Positions 1 through 11,005 of a DNA stretch of 64,000 nt are shown here, piece by piece. Position numbers and translations under genes: made by a program. Within the stretch, counting starts at the first letter, position 1. Every line of letters begins with the position of its first letter. Origin of the DNA: Corallococcus macrosporus DSM 14697 (GTDB taxonomy: Bacteria > Myxococcota > Myxococcia > Myxococcales > Myxococcaceae); assembly GCF_002305895.1 (NCBI RefSeq), contig NZ_CP022203.1, positions 3,636,501-3,700,500 on the forward strand, given 5' to 3'. The notes beneath the pieces were generated by a model. That model saw only the letters and a list, made by a program, of their open reading frames with translations, did no database searches and had not been told where the DNA came from.

Positions 1-2
1 TC

Positions 3-608
3 CCGGCCGCGCTGGACGCGGTGGTGCTGCGCAGCCTGGCCAAGCGGCGCGAGGACCGGCACCCGGACGTCGACGCGTGGTTGGAGGCGCTCCGGCACGC
101 GGTGAAGGGCGGCCCGGCGCAGGCCTTGTCCACGCTCGCGGTGGCGCTGTACGCGGAAGCGCGGCTCCAGGGCGCGTTGGACCCGGCGGCGCTGGAGCGG
201 CTCGATGCGTTGCTGGAGCGCGTGGGGGGGACGGCGCGCGCCGCGGGGCTGGACGTGCGGCTGGAGGGGAGCGGGTGTCTGCTGGCCCTGGCGCCGCTGC
301 CTGGGGACGCCGGGGCGGAGCAGGCGGCGCGCGCCCGGGTGCTGCACGCGGCGCTGACCCTGGTGGAGTTCGTGGCGGCGGGTGAGTCGCCCCGTCCGGT
401 GGACCTGGCCATCACCGTGCACGTCGCGGAGCTGCCGCGCGAGGCCCGCGACGGGGGGCTGTTGCACCTGCCGGGCTGGGTCGCGGAGCCGCCCGGGACG
501 GCGCTGGTGGCGACCGCGCGGGCCCTGGAGGGCCTGGAGACGGGCTTCGTGGCGACGCCCGTCTCCGGCGCGGGGCTGGGCTGCTGGCGCGTCAGCCGGC
601 CGCGGTGA
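3..608 (+). CDS. Ser/Thr protein kinase, C-terminal part (5' end outside window)
   Basis: The open frame runs in from the left edge, so only about 201 C-terminal residues are visible. The first residues (LDAVVLRSLAKRREDRHPDV) match the end of subdomain XI of Hanks-type kinases, where a conserved Arg in an 'xKxxxxR' context closes the catalytic domain. The kinase core itself is not in the window. The remaining 170 or so residues are Ala/Arg-rich with no recognised sensor domain and no obvious membrane segment. The last part (VDLAITVHVAEL) looks like a small alpha/beta regulatory domain. The gene converges with the sigma-54 activator on the other strand, with 3 bp between the stop codons. Kinase identity rests on the short subdomain XI match only. 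Confidence 0.7.
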   Translation, partial: PAALDAVVLRSLAKRREDRHPDVDAWLEALRHAVKGGPAQALSTLAVALYAEARLQGALDPAALERLDALLERVGGTARAAGLDVRLEGSGCLLALAPLPGDAGAEQAARARVLHAALTLVEFVAAGESPRPVDLAITVHVAELPREARDGGLLHLPGWVAEPPGTALVATARALEGLETGFVATPVSGAGLGCWRVSRPR

Positions 609-611
609 CGC

Positions 612-2084
<1,473 letters not shown>

Positions 2085-2413
2085 TTCATTCAAAGGGGGG
2101 GCGTCGGCCGCTCGCTCTGGGAGCGAGGCGCGCCCCGGGCCGAGTGGGCGCCTCGGGGGTTTCCGCTAGTCGAGGCTGTCTGGAACTTCGCGTCTGAGGG
2201 CCGCTGTGTCACCCGGGACTCGGAGTGTCGGGGACCCACCAGAACGGCGGCGCGGAGGCCCGGGTGAAAACACAGACATGTGACGGCCAGCGGGCGGGAC
2301 TGAGACATCCGCCCCGGCGCGATGCCGTGTCTGTGTTTTGACGCGCCGGCCGCTGATTTCCGACGCGGCGCGCGACCAGACGTGGTTGCCTGCGGCACCA
2401 GGGAGGGCACCCC
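2085..2413. other. Intergenic region, 329 bp, with a large inverted repeat
   Basis: Region between the divergently placed FHA/sigma-54 activator and the YjbR remnant. Apart from the inverted repeat at 2267-2339 I see no gene. Open frames across it on either strand are shadows with no recognisable protein. The promoter of the sigma-54 activator should lie in the left part, but no convincing hexamers stand out. Confidence 0.6.
2267..2339. repeat. 73-bp palindromic element with perfect 12-bp arms
   Basis: AAAACACAGACA (2267-2278) is matched exactly by its reverse complement TGTCTGTGTTTT (2328-2339). Inside lies a second nested hairpin, GGGCGG (2292-2297) with CCGCCC (2309-2314), and ACGGC (2283-2287) can pair with GCCGT (2324-2328). 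The arms are conspicuously A/T-rich for this genome. The T-run at the right end means it could end plus-strand transcripts. The symmetric A-run and T-run would also suit a bidirectional terminator or a small mobile palindrome. The function is not known. Confidence 0.75.
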
Positions 2414-2644
2414 ATGGCGGCACGAGGCAAGGTCCGCGCGGCGCGCGGTGGAGGCACGCAGGGGCTGACGTTCGACGCGTTGCGCGAGCTGGCGTTGTCG
2501 TTTCCCGGGATGGAGGAGGGCACGTCCTTCGGCACGCCCGCGTTCCGCGTGCGCAAGAAGTTCATCGCGCGCTTCCACGAGGACGCGTGGCGGAGGAGCG
2601 CCTCCCAGCGGCAGCTCGCGGAGCGGGCGCGGGCCGCCGACTGA
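2414..2644 (+). pseudogene. MmcQ/YjbR-family remnant with internal deletion
   Basis: The 76-residue product keeps the N-terminal signature of MmcQ/YjbR (DUF419) proteins: LTFDALRELALSFPGMEEG followed by TSFGTPAFRVRKKFIARF. It then jumps directly to AWRRSASQRQLAER, which resembles the C-terminal 'eAWrrxAPkrl' helix of the same family. The central portion of a normal protein of about 110-120 residues is missing, in frame, so the gene looks like a deletion derivative. It may still be translated (GGGAGG lies upstream near 2402) but is unlikely to fold normally. That this is one gene with its middle lost, rather than a short family member, is inference from the two recognisable ends. Confidence 0.65.
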
Positions 2645-2782
2645 CGCCAGCCGTTTTCGCGGCGGACGTTGGCAGGCCCGGCATTCAATGCGAGTCTCCG
2701 AGAAAGAGGGGGCAGGCCAGGAAGGGGCGCAACCCGCGGGCTGCGCGGAGGCTGGCCGGTCTCACCGAACGGGAGACCCAAC

Positions 2783-3982
2783 ATGTCAGAGTCGGCAGGC
2801 GGTCAGGGTGAGGGGAGCGGGCGGCTGCGTACGCCCGTGGAAGGCGCCCTCCGCGCGGTGCAGTCGCTGGTGGCGCTGGAGGACACGGACCGGGCGGCGC
2901 AGCTTTACGAGGAGCTGGGGGACGCGCAGCGCGAGCGCATCCGGCACGAGGCCGAGCAGGGGCCCGCGAAGGAGCGGCGCGGCTTCGTGGAGGTGCTGCG
3001 GCGGGCGCGGGACTTCCTGGGCGCGGCCCGGCTGATGGATGGCCACGGCGAGGACGCCACCGCCGCCGACCTCTACTTCCAGAGTGGCAGGTACATGGCC
3101 GCGGCGGAGAGCTATCTCCGCGCGGGAGACGCCTTGCGCGCCGCCGCCGCCTTCGAGCGGGGTGGGGCGCTGGAGCGGGCCCTGGCCGTCTACCAGGAGC
3201 TGGGCGCGCGCGATGCCATGGCGCAGTGCCTGGTCCGGCTGGAGCGCCCGTTCGAGGCGGCCGAGCTCTACCGGGAGCTGGGGCAGGCGCACGCGGAGGT
3301 GGAGGCGCTGGGCGGCGTGCGGCCGGAGGACCCCCGCTTCGTGGACGCAATCCTTCGCACCTGCCAGTTGCTGGACGCGGAGGGCTTCACGCACCGGGCG
3401 CTCGCGGTGCTGGCGGACGCGGTGAGCAGCTCGGAGGCCGCGCGCGGAGCCCCGGCGCTGGTGACGGAGAAGGCGCGGCTGTTGCGGCGCATGGGCATGG
3501 AGGCGGAGGCGGAGGCCATGCTCATCCGCCGCGCGGGTGGGGTGTCCGCGCCCGCGGCGAACGGGTACCGGTTCCTCAAGGCCATCCCCATCTTCGGCGA
3601 GCTGTCCCTGGAGGACATGAAGGACCTCTACCGCCTGGCGCGCCAGGTCATCATCGCGCCCGGCGCGGTGCTGCTGGAGAAGGGCGCGCCCGGGGTGGGG
3701 CTCTTCGTGCTGATGGACGGCTCCGTGGATGTCTTCAGCGGCTCCGAAGAAGACGCCCGGCACCTCAACACGCTGGGGCCCGGGGCCTACCTGGGGGAGA
3801 TCTCCCTGGTGCAGGACGGTCCCGTCTCCGCCCATGTCCGTGCCCGGACGTCCGTGCGCGCGCTGCGCATCAGCCGCACCGACTTCGAGCGCTACGTGGA
3901 CACGCACGAGGCGGCGGCGCTGCGCATCTACCGCCTCTTCACCCAGAACCTGGCGGGCCGGGTGCGCGCGCTCAGCACCTGA
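2783..3982 (+). CDS. TPR-like protein with C-terminal cyclic-nucleotide-binding domain
   Basis: The 399-residue product has an N-terminal helical region of degenerate tetratricopeptide-like repeats (about 20-250: RAAQLYEELGD, AAAESYLRAGDALRAAAAFERGGALERALAVYQELG, AAELYRELG). A Crp/PKA-type cyclic-nucleotide-binding domain follows (about 275-395). It starts at LKAIPIFGELSLEDM and contains the phosphate-binding-cassette-like GAYLGEISLVQDGPVSAHVRA. No DNA-binding domain follows, so it is probably a cytoplasmic effector that responds to cNMP by protein-protein contact rather than a Crp regulator. The ATG at 2783 was chosen because GGGAGA lies 6 nt upstream. The frame is open further upstream but reads an implausible Arg/Gly-rich peptide. 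Confidence 0.85.
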   Translation: MSESAGGQGEGSGRLRTPVEGALRAVQSLVALEDTDRAAQLYEELGDAQRERIRHEAEQGPAKERRGFVEVLRRARDFLGAARLMDGHGEDATAADLYFQSGRYMAAAESYLRAGDALRAAAAFERGGALERALAVYQELGARDAMAQCLVRLERPFEAAELYRELGQAHAEVEALGGVRPEDPRFVDAILRTCQLLDAEGFTHRALAVLADAVSSSEAARGAPALVTEKARLLRRMGMEAEAEAMLIRRAGGVSAPAANGYRFLKAIPIFGELSLEDMKDLYRLARQVIIAPGAVLLEKGAPGVGLFVLMDGSVDVFSGSEEDARHLNTLGPGAYLGEISLVQDGPVSAHVRARTSVRALRISRTDFERYVDTHEAAALRIYRLFTQNLAGRVRALST

Positions 3983-4006
3983 CGGTGGGGGCCACCCGGG
4001 CCGCGC

Positions 4007-5179
4007 CTACGTGGGGCCCAGCGGCAGCCGGACGTTGAACGTGCTCCCGCGCCCCAGCTCGCTGTGGACCTCGATGCCGCCGCCGTGCGCCGTGACGACC
4101 TGGTGGGCGATGTAGAGGCCCAGCCCCAGGCCGCTGTAGTTGCGCCCGGACACGGCGCGCATGAACCGGTCGAAGATGTGGGGCAGCACCTCGGGCGCGA
4201 TGCCGATGCCCTCGTCACGGACGCTGAGCCGCGCCTGGCCGCCTTCCTCTCGCAGGCGGACGTGCACCGGCTTGCCCGCGCCGTACTTGAGCGCGTTGGA
4301 GAGGAGGTTGGTCAGCACCTGCTCCACCCGGCGCGTGTCCCACTCGCCCTGCACCGGCGCCGGCGCGTCCAGCTCCACGGTGGAGCCCGCCTGCGTGGCT
4401 TGCGGCTGGTAACGGGCGATGACCTCCCGGAGCAGCTCCCGGAGGTCGGCGGGCGTGCGCTCCAGCTTCAGTTGGCCCACGCTGATGCGTGACACGTCGA
4501 GCAGGTCGTCCACCAACTCCACCAGCTTGCGCACCTGGCGGACCGCCATGTCGAGGTCGCGTCCCACGCGCTCGCTGGACAACGTGCCGCCCTGGGCGCT
4601 GTCGACGGCGCGGCGCATGGCCGTCAGCTTCAGTTGCAGCGGGGTGAGCGGGGTGCGCAGCTCGTGGGACGCCACGGACAGGAAGTCGTCCCGGATGCGC
4701 AGGGCCTCCCGCAGGCGGTCCATCTCCCGCCGCTCCTCGGCCTGGTAGCGGGCCGTGAAGTCGCGCGTCACCTTGCCGAAGCCGCGCAACCGCCCCGTCT
4801 CGTCGAACAGCGCGGTGATGACGACGTTGGCCCAGAAGCGGCTGCCGTCCTTGCGCACCCGCCAGCCGTCCTCCTCGAAGCGGCCCTCGCGCGTGGCCAC
4901 GTCGAGCCCTCGCTGCGGCTTGTTCCGGGCCCTGGCCTCGGGCGGGTAGAAGCGACTGAAGTGCTGCCCCAGGATTTCGTCCGCGCGGTAGCCCTTGATG
5001 CGCTCGGCGCCCGGGTTCCAGCTCACGACGTGGCCGCTCACATCCAGCGTCAGGATGGCATGGTCGGTGACGCTCTCAATCAACAGGCGGAGCTGGTCCG
5101 CGGTGTCCTGCTTGGAATCGCCTTGCCCGGAGTAGGTGCTGCGCGTGGCCCGCGTCGGGCATCTGGTGGTGTCTTCCAT
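4007..5179 (-). CDS. PAS-domain sensor histidine kinase (orphan)
   Basis: The 390-residue cytoplasmic histidine kinase has no transmembrane segment. An N-terminal PAS/PAC domain (about 30-150: LLIESVTDHAILTLD, then VSWNPGAERIKGYRADEILG) is followed by HisKA with phospho-acceptor His172 in SVASHELRTPLTPLQ. The HATPase_c domain has N box LTNLLSNALKYG, G1 box DEGIGIAPE and G2 box GLGLGLY. No response regulator is adjacent, so it is an orphan kinase, as is common in myxobacteria. PAS domains of this type often bind haem, flavin or small ligands, but nothing here fixes the ligand. The ATG at 5179 is supported by GGAGG 5-6 nt upstream; the open frame extends further but without coding character. 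Confidence 0.93.
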   Translation of the reverse strand: MEDTTRCPTRATRSTYSGQGDSKQDTADQLRLLIESVTDHAILTLDVSGHVVSWNPGAERIKGYRADEILGQHFSRFYPPEARARNKPQRGLDVATREGRFEEDGWRVRKDGSRFWANVVITALFDETGRLRGFGKVTRDFTARYQAEERREMDRLREALRIRDDFLSVASHELRTPLTPLQLKLTAMRRAVDSAQGGTLSSERVGRDLDMAVRQVRKLVELVDDLLDVSRISVGQLKLERTPADLRELLREVIARYQPQATQAGSTVELDAPAPVQGEWDTRRVEQVLTNLLSNALKYGAGKPVHVRLREEGGQARLSVRDEGIGIAPEVLPHIFDRFMRAVSGRNYSGLGLGLYIAHQVVTAHGGGIEVHSELGRGSTFNVRLPLGPT

Positions 5180-5405
5180 GGGCCTCCTGCTCTGGCTCGC
5201 TGGTATGAGAGCACGCCCCCCGCCGTCACGGGGAATCGTAGGGAGTACCCTTCGGCCATTGGACACTCTGGCCGGAACGCGGGCTGGCGGCCGGGCGGAG
5301 CCGGTCCGCTCGCCTGCATTCATTGAAAAGCCTGGATGCCGTGGCCGCTGACAGCCAAGGAGGCCCTCGAGACGAAGGTCGACTCGCACCCAGGCGGGCG
5401 ATAAC

Positions 5406-7727
5406 ATGCCGCGCCGAATGTCCATGCAGGGTGGCACCGGTGACGATCCCGACCGGGGGCGGCGCATCGGGAAATACGAAATCCTCACGCGGCTCTCGAT
5501 TGGAGGGATGGCGGAGCTGTTCCTCGCCTACACGTCGGGGCCCGGAGGGTTTCGCAAGTTCGTCGCGGTGAAGCAGATCCTTCCGGACATCAAGAAGGAC
5601 GAGCAGTTCGTCCAGATGTTCCTGGATGAGGCGCGCATCACCGCGGCCTTCTCGCACGCCAACATCGGTCAGGTGTTCGACCTGGGCGAGGAGGGCGGCG
5701 AGCTGTACCTCGCCATGGAGTTCCTGCCCGGGCAGAACCTGGAGCAGGTCGTCAAGGCCTCCACGCGCCAGGGCTCCCCGCTGCCGCTGGGCTTCGTGGG
5801 GCGGGTGATTCGGGATACCTGCCTGGGCCTGCACTACGCGCATCACTTCACGGATCCATCGGGGCGCCCCGCGGTGGTGGTGCACCGCGACGTGTCGCCG
5901 AAGAACGTCATGCTCACCTACGACGGCGTCGTGAAGGTGATTGACTTCGGCATCGCCAAGGCGCGCGGGCGGCTGGGCAGGACGCAGGTCGGCACGGTGA
6001 AGGGGACCAGCGGCTACATGTCCCCGGAGCAGGTGCGGGGCGCGGCCACCCTGGATGGCCGCAGTGATTTGTTCTCCGTGGGCGTCATGATGCACGAGCT
6101 GCTGTGCGGCCAGCGGTTGTTCAGCGGGCCCCATGAAGCGGCGGTGATGATGCAGATCGCCGAGGCGCAGGTCGCCTCGCCGCGGAGCATCAATCCGGAC
6201 GTGCCCGAGGCGCTGGAAGCCGTGGTGATGCGGGCATTGTCGCGCGACGTGTCCCAGCGCTTCACCAACTGCCGGGAGATGGCGCGCGCCATCGAAGCGG
6301 CGCTTGGCGCGGAGCTCTTCGACGAGGACGGCATGACCGCCGTCATGGGCGACCTCTTCGCGGACAAGCGCCAGAAGACTCGCACGCTGCTGGAGCTGGC
6401 CAGCCGGGCGGAGGATGCCCGCGTCAGCGAGGCCGCGGGTGCCCTCCAGCAGGAGGATGGCGCGGACGCCGCCCCGACGTCGCAGATGCCCGCGCCCCGG
6501 GCCCGGCCTGGCGCGCCCACCGCCCGGCCCTCGAATGGGAGCGCGCCCAGGCCCGTGCCCCAGCGCCGTCCAGCGGAGCCCGGAAGCACGCCCCGGCCCG
6601 CGCCGCAGCGCCGCGTCAGCGAGGCCGCCGCCTCGGCCTCACGCACGCCTCGGGGAGGGCAGGACAGCGCGCCCGCTACGCGCACGCCGCGGCCACGGCC
6701 TTCGTCCCGGCAGGAGGCTCCGCCGGAGCCCGAGTCCTTCGACGAGCCGAGCGACCTCCAGACGCAGCGTTTCCGCTCGCGGCCCCCGCGTCCGGGCGCG
6801 GCGGAGGGTGCCCGGCCCGCGGTGCGCCCGGCGCGGCCGGGGACGGCCCAGGCGTTGGATACGCCCGTGGAGACGCCCGCCGCCCGCCCTCCGTCGCGTT
6901 GGATGGGCCGGCTGGTCCTGCTGCTGTTGTTGGGCGGCCTGGGGTGGGCGGCGACATTGCCGGCCGTCCGGGCCCAGCTCCAGCCGGGCTTCGAGGCCGC
7001 CAAGGCATGGGTGTCGGCCGAGCTGAACCCGCCGCCCGAGGAAAACCCCGCGAACCAGCCGTGGCCGCCACAGCAGGCGGGGCCTCCGCCGGGCTTCCGC
7101 CGTCCGGAACCGGAGCCCGAGCCGACGCAAGCGCCTCCCGAGCGCGACGCGGTGGCCCAGGCCGAGCCGTCCAGGCCCGAGCCCCCGCCGTCGAAGGCCG
7201 CGCCCGTGCGCAAGGCGAAGGAAGGTGCCTCGTCGGCCCGGCCGGCGTCCGCCCCCAAGGCCGCGCCCGCCGCCGCCAGCGCCGCGCCCGCCGCCAAGGC
7301 CGCGCCTGCCGCCGCCAGCGCCGCGCCCGCCGGTGGTGGGACGCCGACGCCCAGCCCACCGCCGCTCCAGCCGCCACCACAGGTGGCTGCCGCCACTCCG
7401 GCCGCCGAGCCCGTCACCACCGTGAGCCAGGACCCGGACGCCCTGGCCGAGGTGCTGGACACCAGCACGGCGAAGGGGGCCGCGAAGGCGGGCCTGGGGT
7501 GGATGACCCTCTACACGGTGCCGCGGGCGGCCGTGTTCGACGGCGCCACCGAGCTGGGCACCACGCCCTTGAAGAAATTCCCGCTGCCCGTGGGGGTCTA
7601 CCGCCTGCGCGTGGTGGACCCGACGGGGGTGGAGTCGGTGAGCCGGCTGCTGTCCGCCCCCATCAAGCCGGGCGAGGAGACGAAGATTCAAATCCGGCTG
7701 GCGGATCTCCCACCGTACAAGGAGTAA
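5406..7727 (+). CDS. Transmembrane Ser/Thr protein kinase with PEGA-like C-terminus
   Basis: Hanks-type kinase of 773 residues. The kinase domain (about 21-295) has the ATP-binding Lys56 (VAVK), catalytic loop HRDVSPKNV (His160-Arg161-Asp162), the DFG motif at 180-182 and GTSGYMSPEQV as P+1 loop. A long Pro/Ala/Arg-rich linker (about 330-495) leads to one transmembrane helix (about 501-519, LVLLLLLGGLGWAATLP). A second Pro/Ala-rich stretch (about 540-680) should span the periplasm. The end (about 705-773, FDGATELGTTPLKKFPLPVGVYRLRV) resembles a PEGA domain, a small beta-rich envelope-facing module. The kinase is therefore cytoplasmic and anchored in the inner membrane. Starts at 5406, 5418 and 5424 are all possible. 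The neighbouring FHA proteins are plausible phospho-binding partners (inference). Confidence 0.95.
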   Translation: MPRRMSMQGGTGDDPDRGRRIGKYEILTRLSIGGMAELFLAYTSGPGGFRKFVAVKQILPDIKKDEQFVQMFLDEARITAAFSHANIGQVFDLGEEGGELYLAMEFLPGQNLEQVVKASTRQGSPLPLGFVGRVIRDTCLGLHYAHHFTDPSGRPAVVVHRDVSPKNVMLTYDGVVKVIDFGIAKARGRLGRTQVGTVKGTSGYMSPEQVRGAATLDGRSDLFSVGVMMHELLCGQRLFSGPHEAAVMMQIAEAQVASPRSINPDVPEALEAVVMRALSRDVSQRFTNCREMARAIEAALGAELFDEDGMTAVMGDLFADKRQKTRTLLELASRAEDARVSEAAGALQQEDGADAAPTSQMPAPRARPGAPTARPSNGSAPRPVPQRRPAEPGSTPRPAPQRRVSEAAASASRTPRGGQDSAPATRTPRPRPSSRQEAPPEPESFDEPSDLQTQRFRSRPPRPGAAEGARPAVRPARPGTAQALDTPVETPAARPPSRWMGRLVLLLLLGGLGWAATLPAVRAQLQPGFEAAKAWVSAELNPPPEENPANQPWPPQQAGPPPGFRRPEPEPEPTQAPPERDAVAQAEPSRPEPPPSKAAPVRKAKEGASSARPASAPKAAPAAASAAPAAKAAPAAASAAPAGGGTPTPSPPPLQPPPQVAAATPAAEPVTTVSQDPDALAEVLDTSTAKGAAKAGLGWMTLYTVPRAAVFDGATELGTTPLKKFPLPVGVYRLRVVDPTGVESVSRLLSAPIKPGEETKIQIRLADLPPYKE

Positions 7728-7736
7728 GCGCCGTCC

Positions 7737-7765
7737 TTGACGCTCCGGACCCCCGTCACTAGGGT
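7737..7765 (+). promoter_or_regulatory. Sigma-70-like promoter for glyQS
   Basis: TTGACG (7737-7742), a 17-nt spacer, then TAGGGT (7760-7765). The -10 ends only 9 nt before the glyQ ATG, and no Shine-Dalgarno sequence precedes that ATG, so the transcript may be leaderless. Confidence 0.5.
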
Positions 7766-7774
7766 CCGCGCGCT

Positions 7775-8756
<982 letters not shown>

Positions 8757-8767
<11 letters not shown>

Positions 8768-10868
8768 TCTGCTCCTGGAGGTGGGCGCGGAAGAGATTCC
8801 GGCGTCGTTCATCGGCCCCGCGCTGGAGGACCTGAAGCGCGTCATCACCGAGCGCATGGCCGACGCCCGCCTGAAGCACGGCGAGGTGCGGACCTTCGGC
8901 ACGCCGCGGCGGCTCGCGGTGTGGGTGAAGGACGTGGCGGACGCGGGCGAGGACATCGTCAAGGAGGTGCTGGGGCCCAGCGCCAAGGCGGCCTTCGACG
9001 CGCAGGGCAAGCCCACCAAGGCGGCGGAGAAGTTCGCCGAGGGCCTGAAGCTCACGGTGGACCAGCTCGGCCGGGCCACCACGCCCAAGGGCGAGTACGT
9101 GTCCGCGCGCGTGGAGGAGAAGGGCCGCCCGGCGGCGGACATCCTGAAGGACGCGCTGCACACGGCGGTCCACGGCATCAACTTCCGCAAGTCCATGCGC
9201 TGGGGGGACGTGGACACGTCCTTCGCGCGCCCGGTGCAGTGGCTGGTGGCGCTGCTGGGGAGCGACGTGCTGCCCGTGGTGTTCGGCGACGTGACGAGCG
9301 GCCGGGCCACGCGCGGCCACCGCTTCCTGGCGCCTGGCGCCATCGAGCTGAAGGCGCCCGCGGACTACGAGGCGGCGCTGGAGCAGGCGCACGTGGTGGC
9401 GGACATCGCGAAGCGCCGCGCGCAGCTCGTGGAGAAGGTGAAGGCGGCCGCGGCCAAGGCCGGCGCCCGGCTCCTGGAGGACGAGTCGCTGGTGGACCAG
9501 GTGACGAACCTGGTGGAGCTGCCCAGCCCCGTGGTGGGCACCTTCGAGGAGCGCCACCTGGACCTGCCCCCGGAGGTGCTGGTGCAGGAGATGAAGAGCC
9601 ACCAGCGCTACTTCTCGCTGGTGGACTCGGCGGGCAAGCTGCAGCCGAAGTTCATCGCCGTGTCCAACACGCCGGTGCGCGACGAGCAGCTCAGCCTGCG
9701 CGGCTACCAGCGCGTGCTGCGCGCGCGCCTGGCGGACGGCCGCTTCTTCTTCGACGAGGACCGGAAGACGCCGCTCATCGACCGCGTGGAGAAGCTGGGC
9801 CGCGTGGTGTGGCAGGGGCAGCTCGGCAGCTACCTGGAGAAGGTGGAGCGCTTCCGCACGCTGGCGCTGTGGCTGGCGCAGCAGACGGGGAGGGCGGGGG
9901 ACGCGGCCACCATCGAGCGCGGCGCCACGCTGGCCAAGGCGGACCTCGTCACCGGCATGGTGGGCGAGTTCCCGGAGCTCCAGGGGGTCATGGGCCGCGA
10001 GTACGCCCGCGCGGGCGGTGAGCCGGACGCCGTGGCCCTGGCCATCGCGGAGCACTACCTGCCGCGCGGCGCCGAGGACGCGCTGCCCACGCAGGACGCG
10101 GGCGCGCTCATCGGCATCGCGGACCGGCTGGACTCGCTGTGCGGCATCTTCGCCATCGGCAAGGCGCCCTCGGGCGCGGCGGACCCCTTCGCGCTGCGCC
10201 GCGCGTGCATCGCCATCATCCGGCTGGTGCTGGGGCGGGGCTACCGCTTCAGCCTGTCGGCCGCGGTGGACGAGGCGCTCCGGTTGCTGGCGCCGAAGAT
10301 CGCCAACGCGAAGCGCAAGGCCGGCGAGCCCGCGCCGCGCGAGCAGGTGCTGGAGTTCTTCCGCGGCCGCCTCAAGGCGCTGTGGGGCGAGCAGCACCGC
10401 ACGGACGTGGTGGAGGCGGTGCTGTCGGCCGGCTTCGACGACCTGGTGGCCGCCCAGAAGCGGCTGGAGGCGCTGAGCGCCATCGTGGGCCGGGCGGACT
10501 TCCTGCCCCTGGCCGTGGCCTTCAAGCGCGTGGTCAACATCGTGGAGAAGCAGGGCCGCGACGTCCAGGGCGGGGAGACCAACCCCCAGAAGCTGGTGGA
10601 CGCGCCTGAGAAGCACCTCCACTCCGCCTTCACCCAGGCCCGGAGCACGGTGTCGGGGCTGGTGCGCGCGGACGACTTCACCGGGGCCCTCCGGGAAATC
10701 ACGGGTTTGAAGCCCGCCGTGGACACCTTCTTCGACAAGGTGATGGTCATGGCGGAGGACAAGGCCCTGCGGGAGAACCGCATCCGCCTGCTCGTGGAGA
10801 TTGGCGCCCTGTTCAACCAGGTGGCTGACTTCTCGAAGATCCAGGCCGAAACGGCCGCCGCGGCCTGA
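8757..10868 (+). CDS. glyS: Glycyl-tRNA synthetase beta subunit
   Basis: The 703-residue beta subunit partners GlyQ and supplies the tRNA-recognition part of the enzyme. The start is GTG at 8757 inside the end of glyQ and gives [18 protein letters not shown], the classic GlyS N-terminus. Other family segments include [38 protein letters not shown]-like [13 protein letters not shown], and [17 protein letters not shown]. The C-terminal half contains the HD-like and anticodon-binding-type helices ([24 protein letters not shown]-type region; [13 protein letters not shown]). Full length, no defects seen. It ends 137 bp before the next gene. Confidence 0.98.
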
Positions 10869-11005
10869 CACGCGGCTTGCCTGCCCTCCGGGGGATGAAG
10901 CACCCCGGGGGGCACGGCGGCGTCGGGCGCAAGGCGCATGGGAATGGCGCGCCGCGTTTCCGGTTGCCCGGGGGGAGGCCCCTTCCTACACTCCGCCCCC
11001 CTCTG

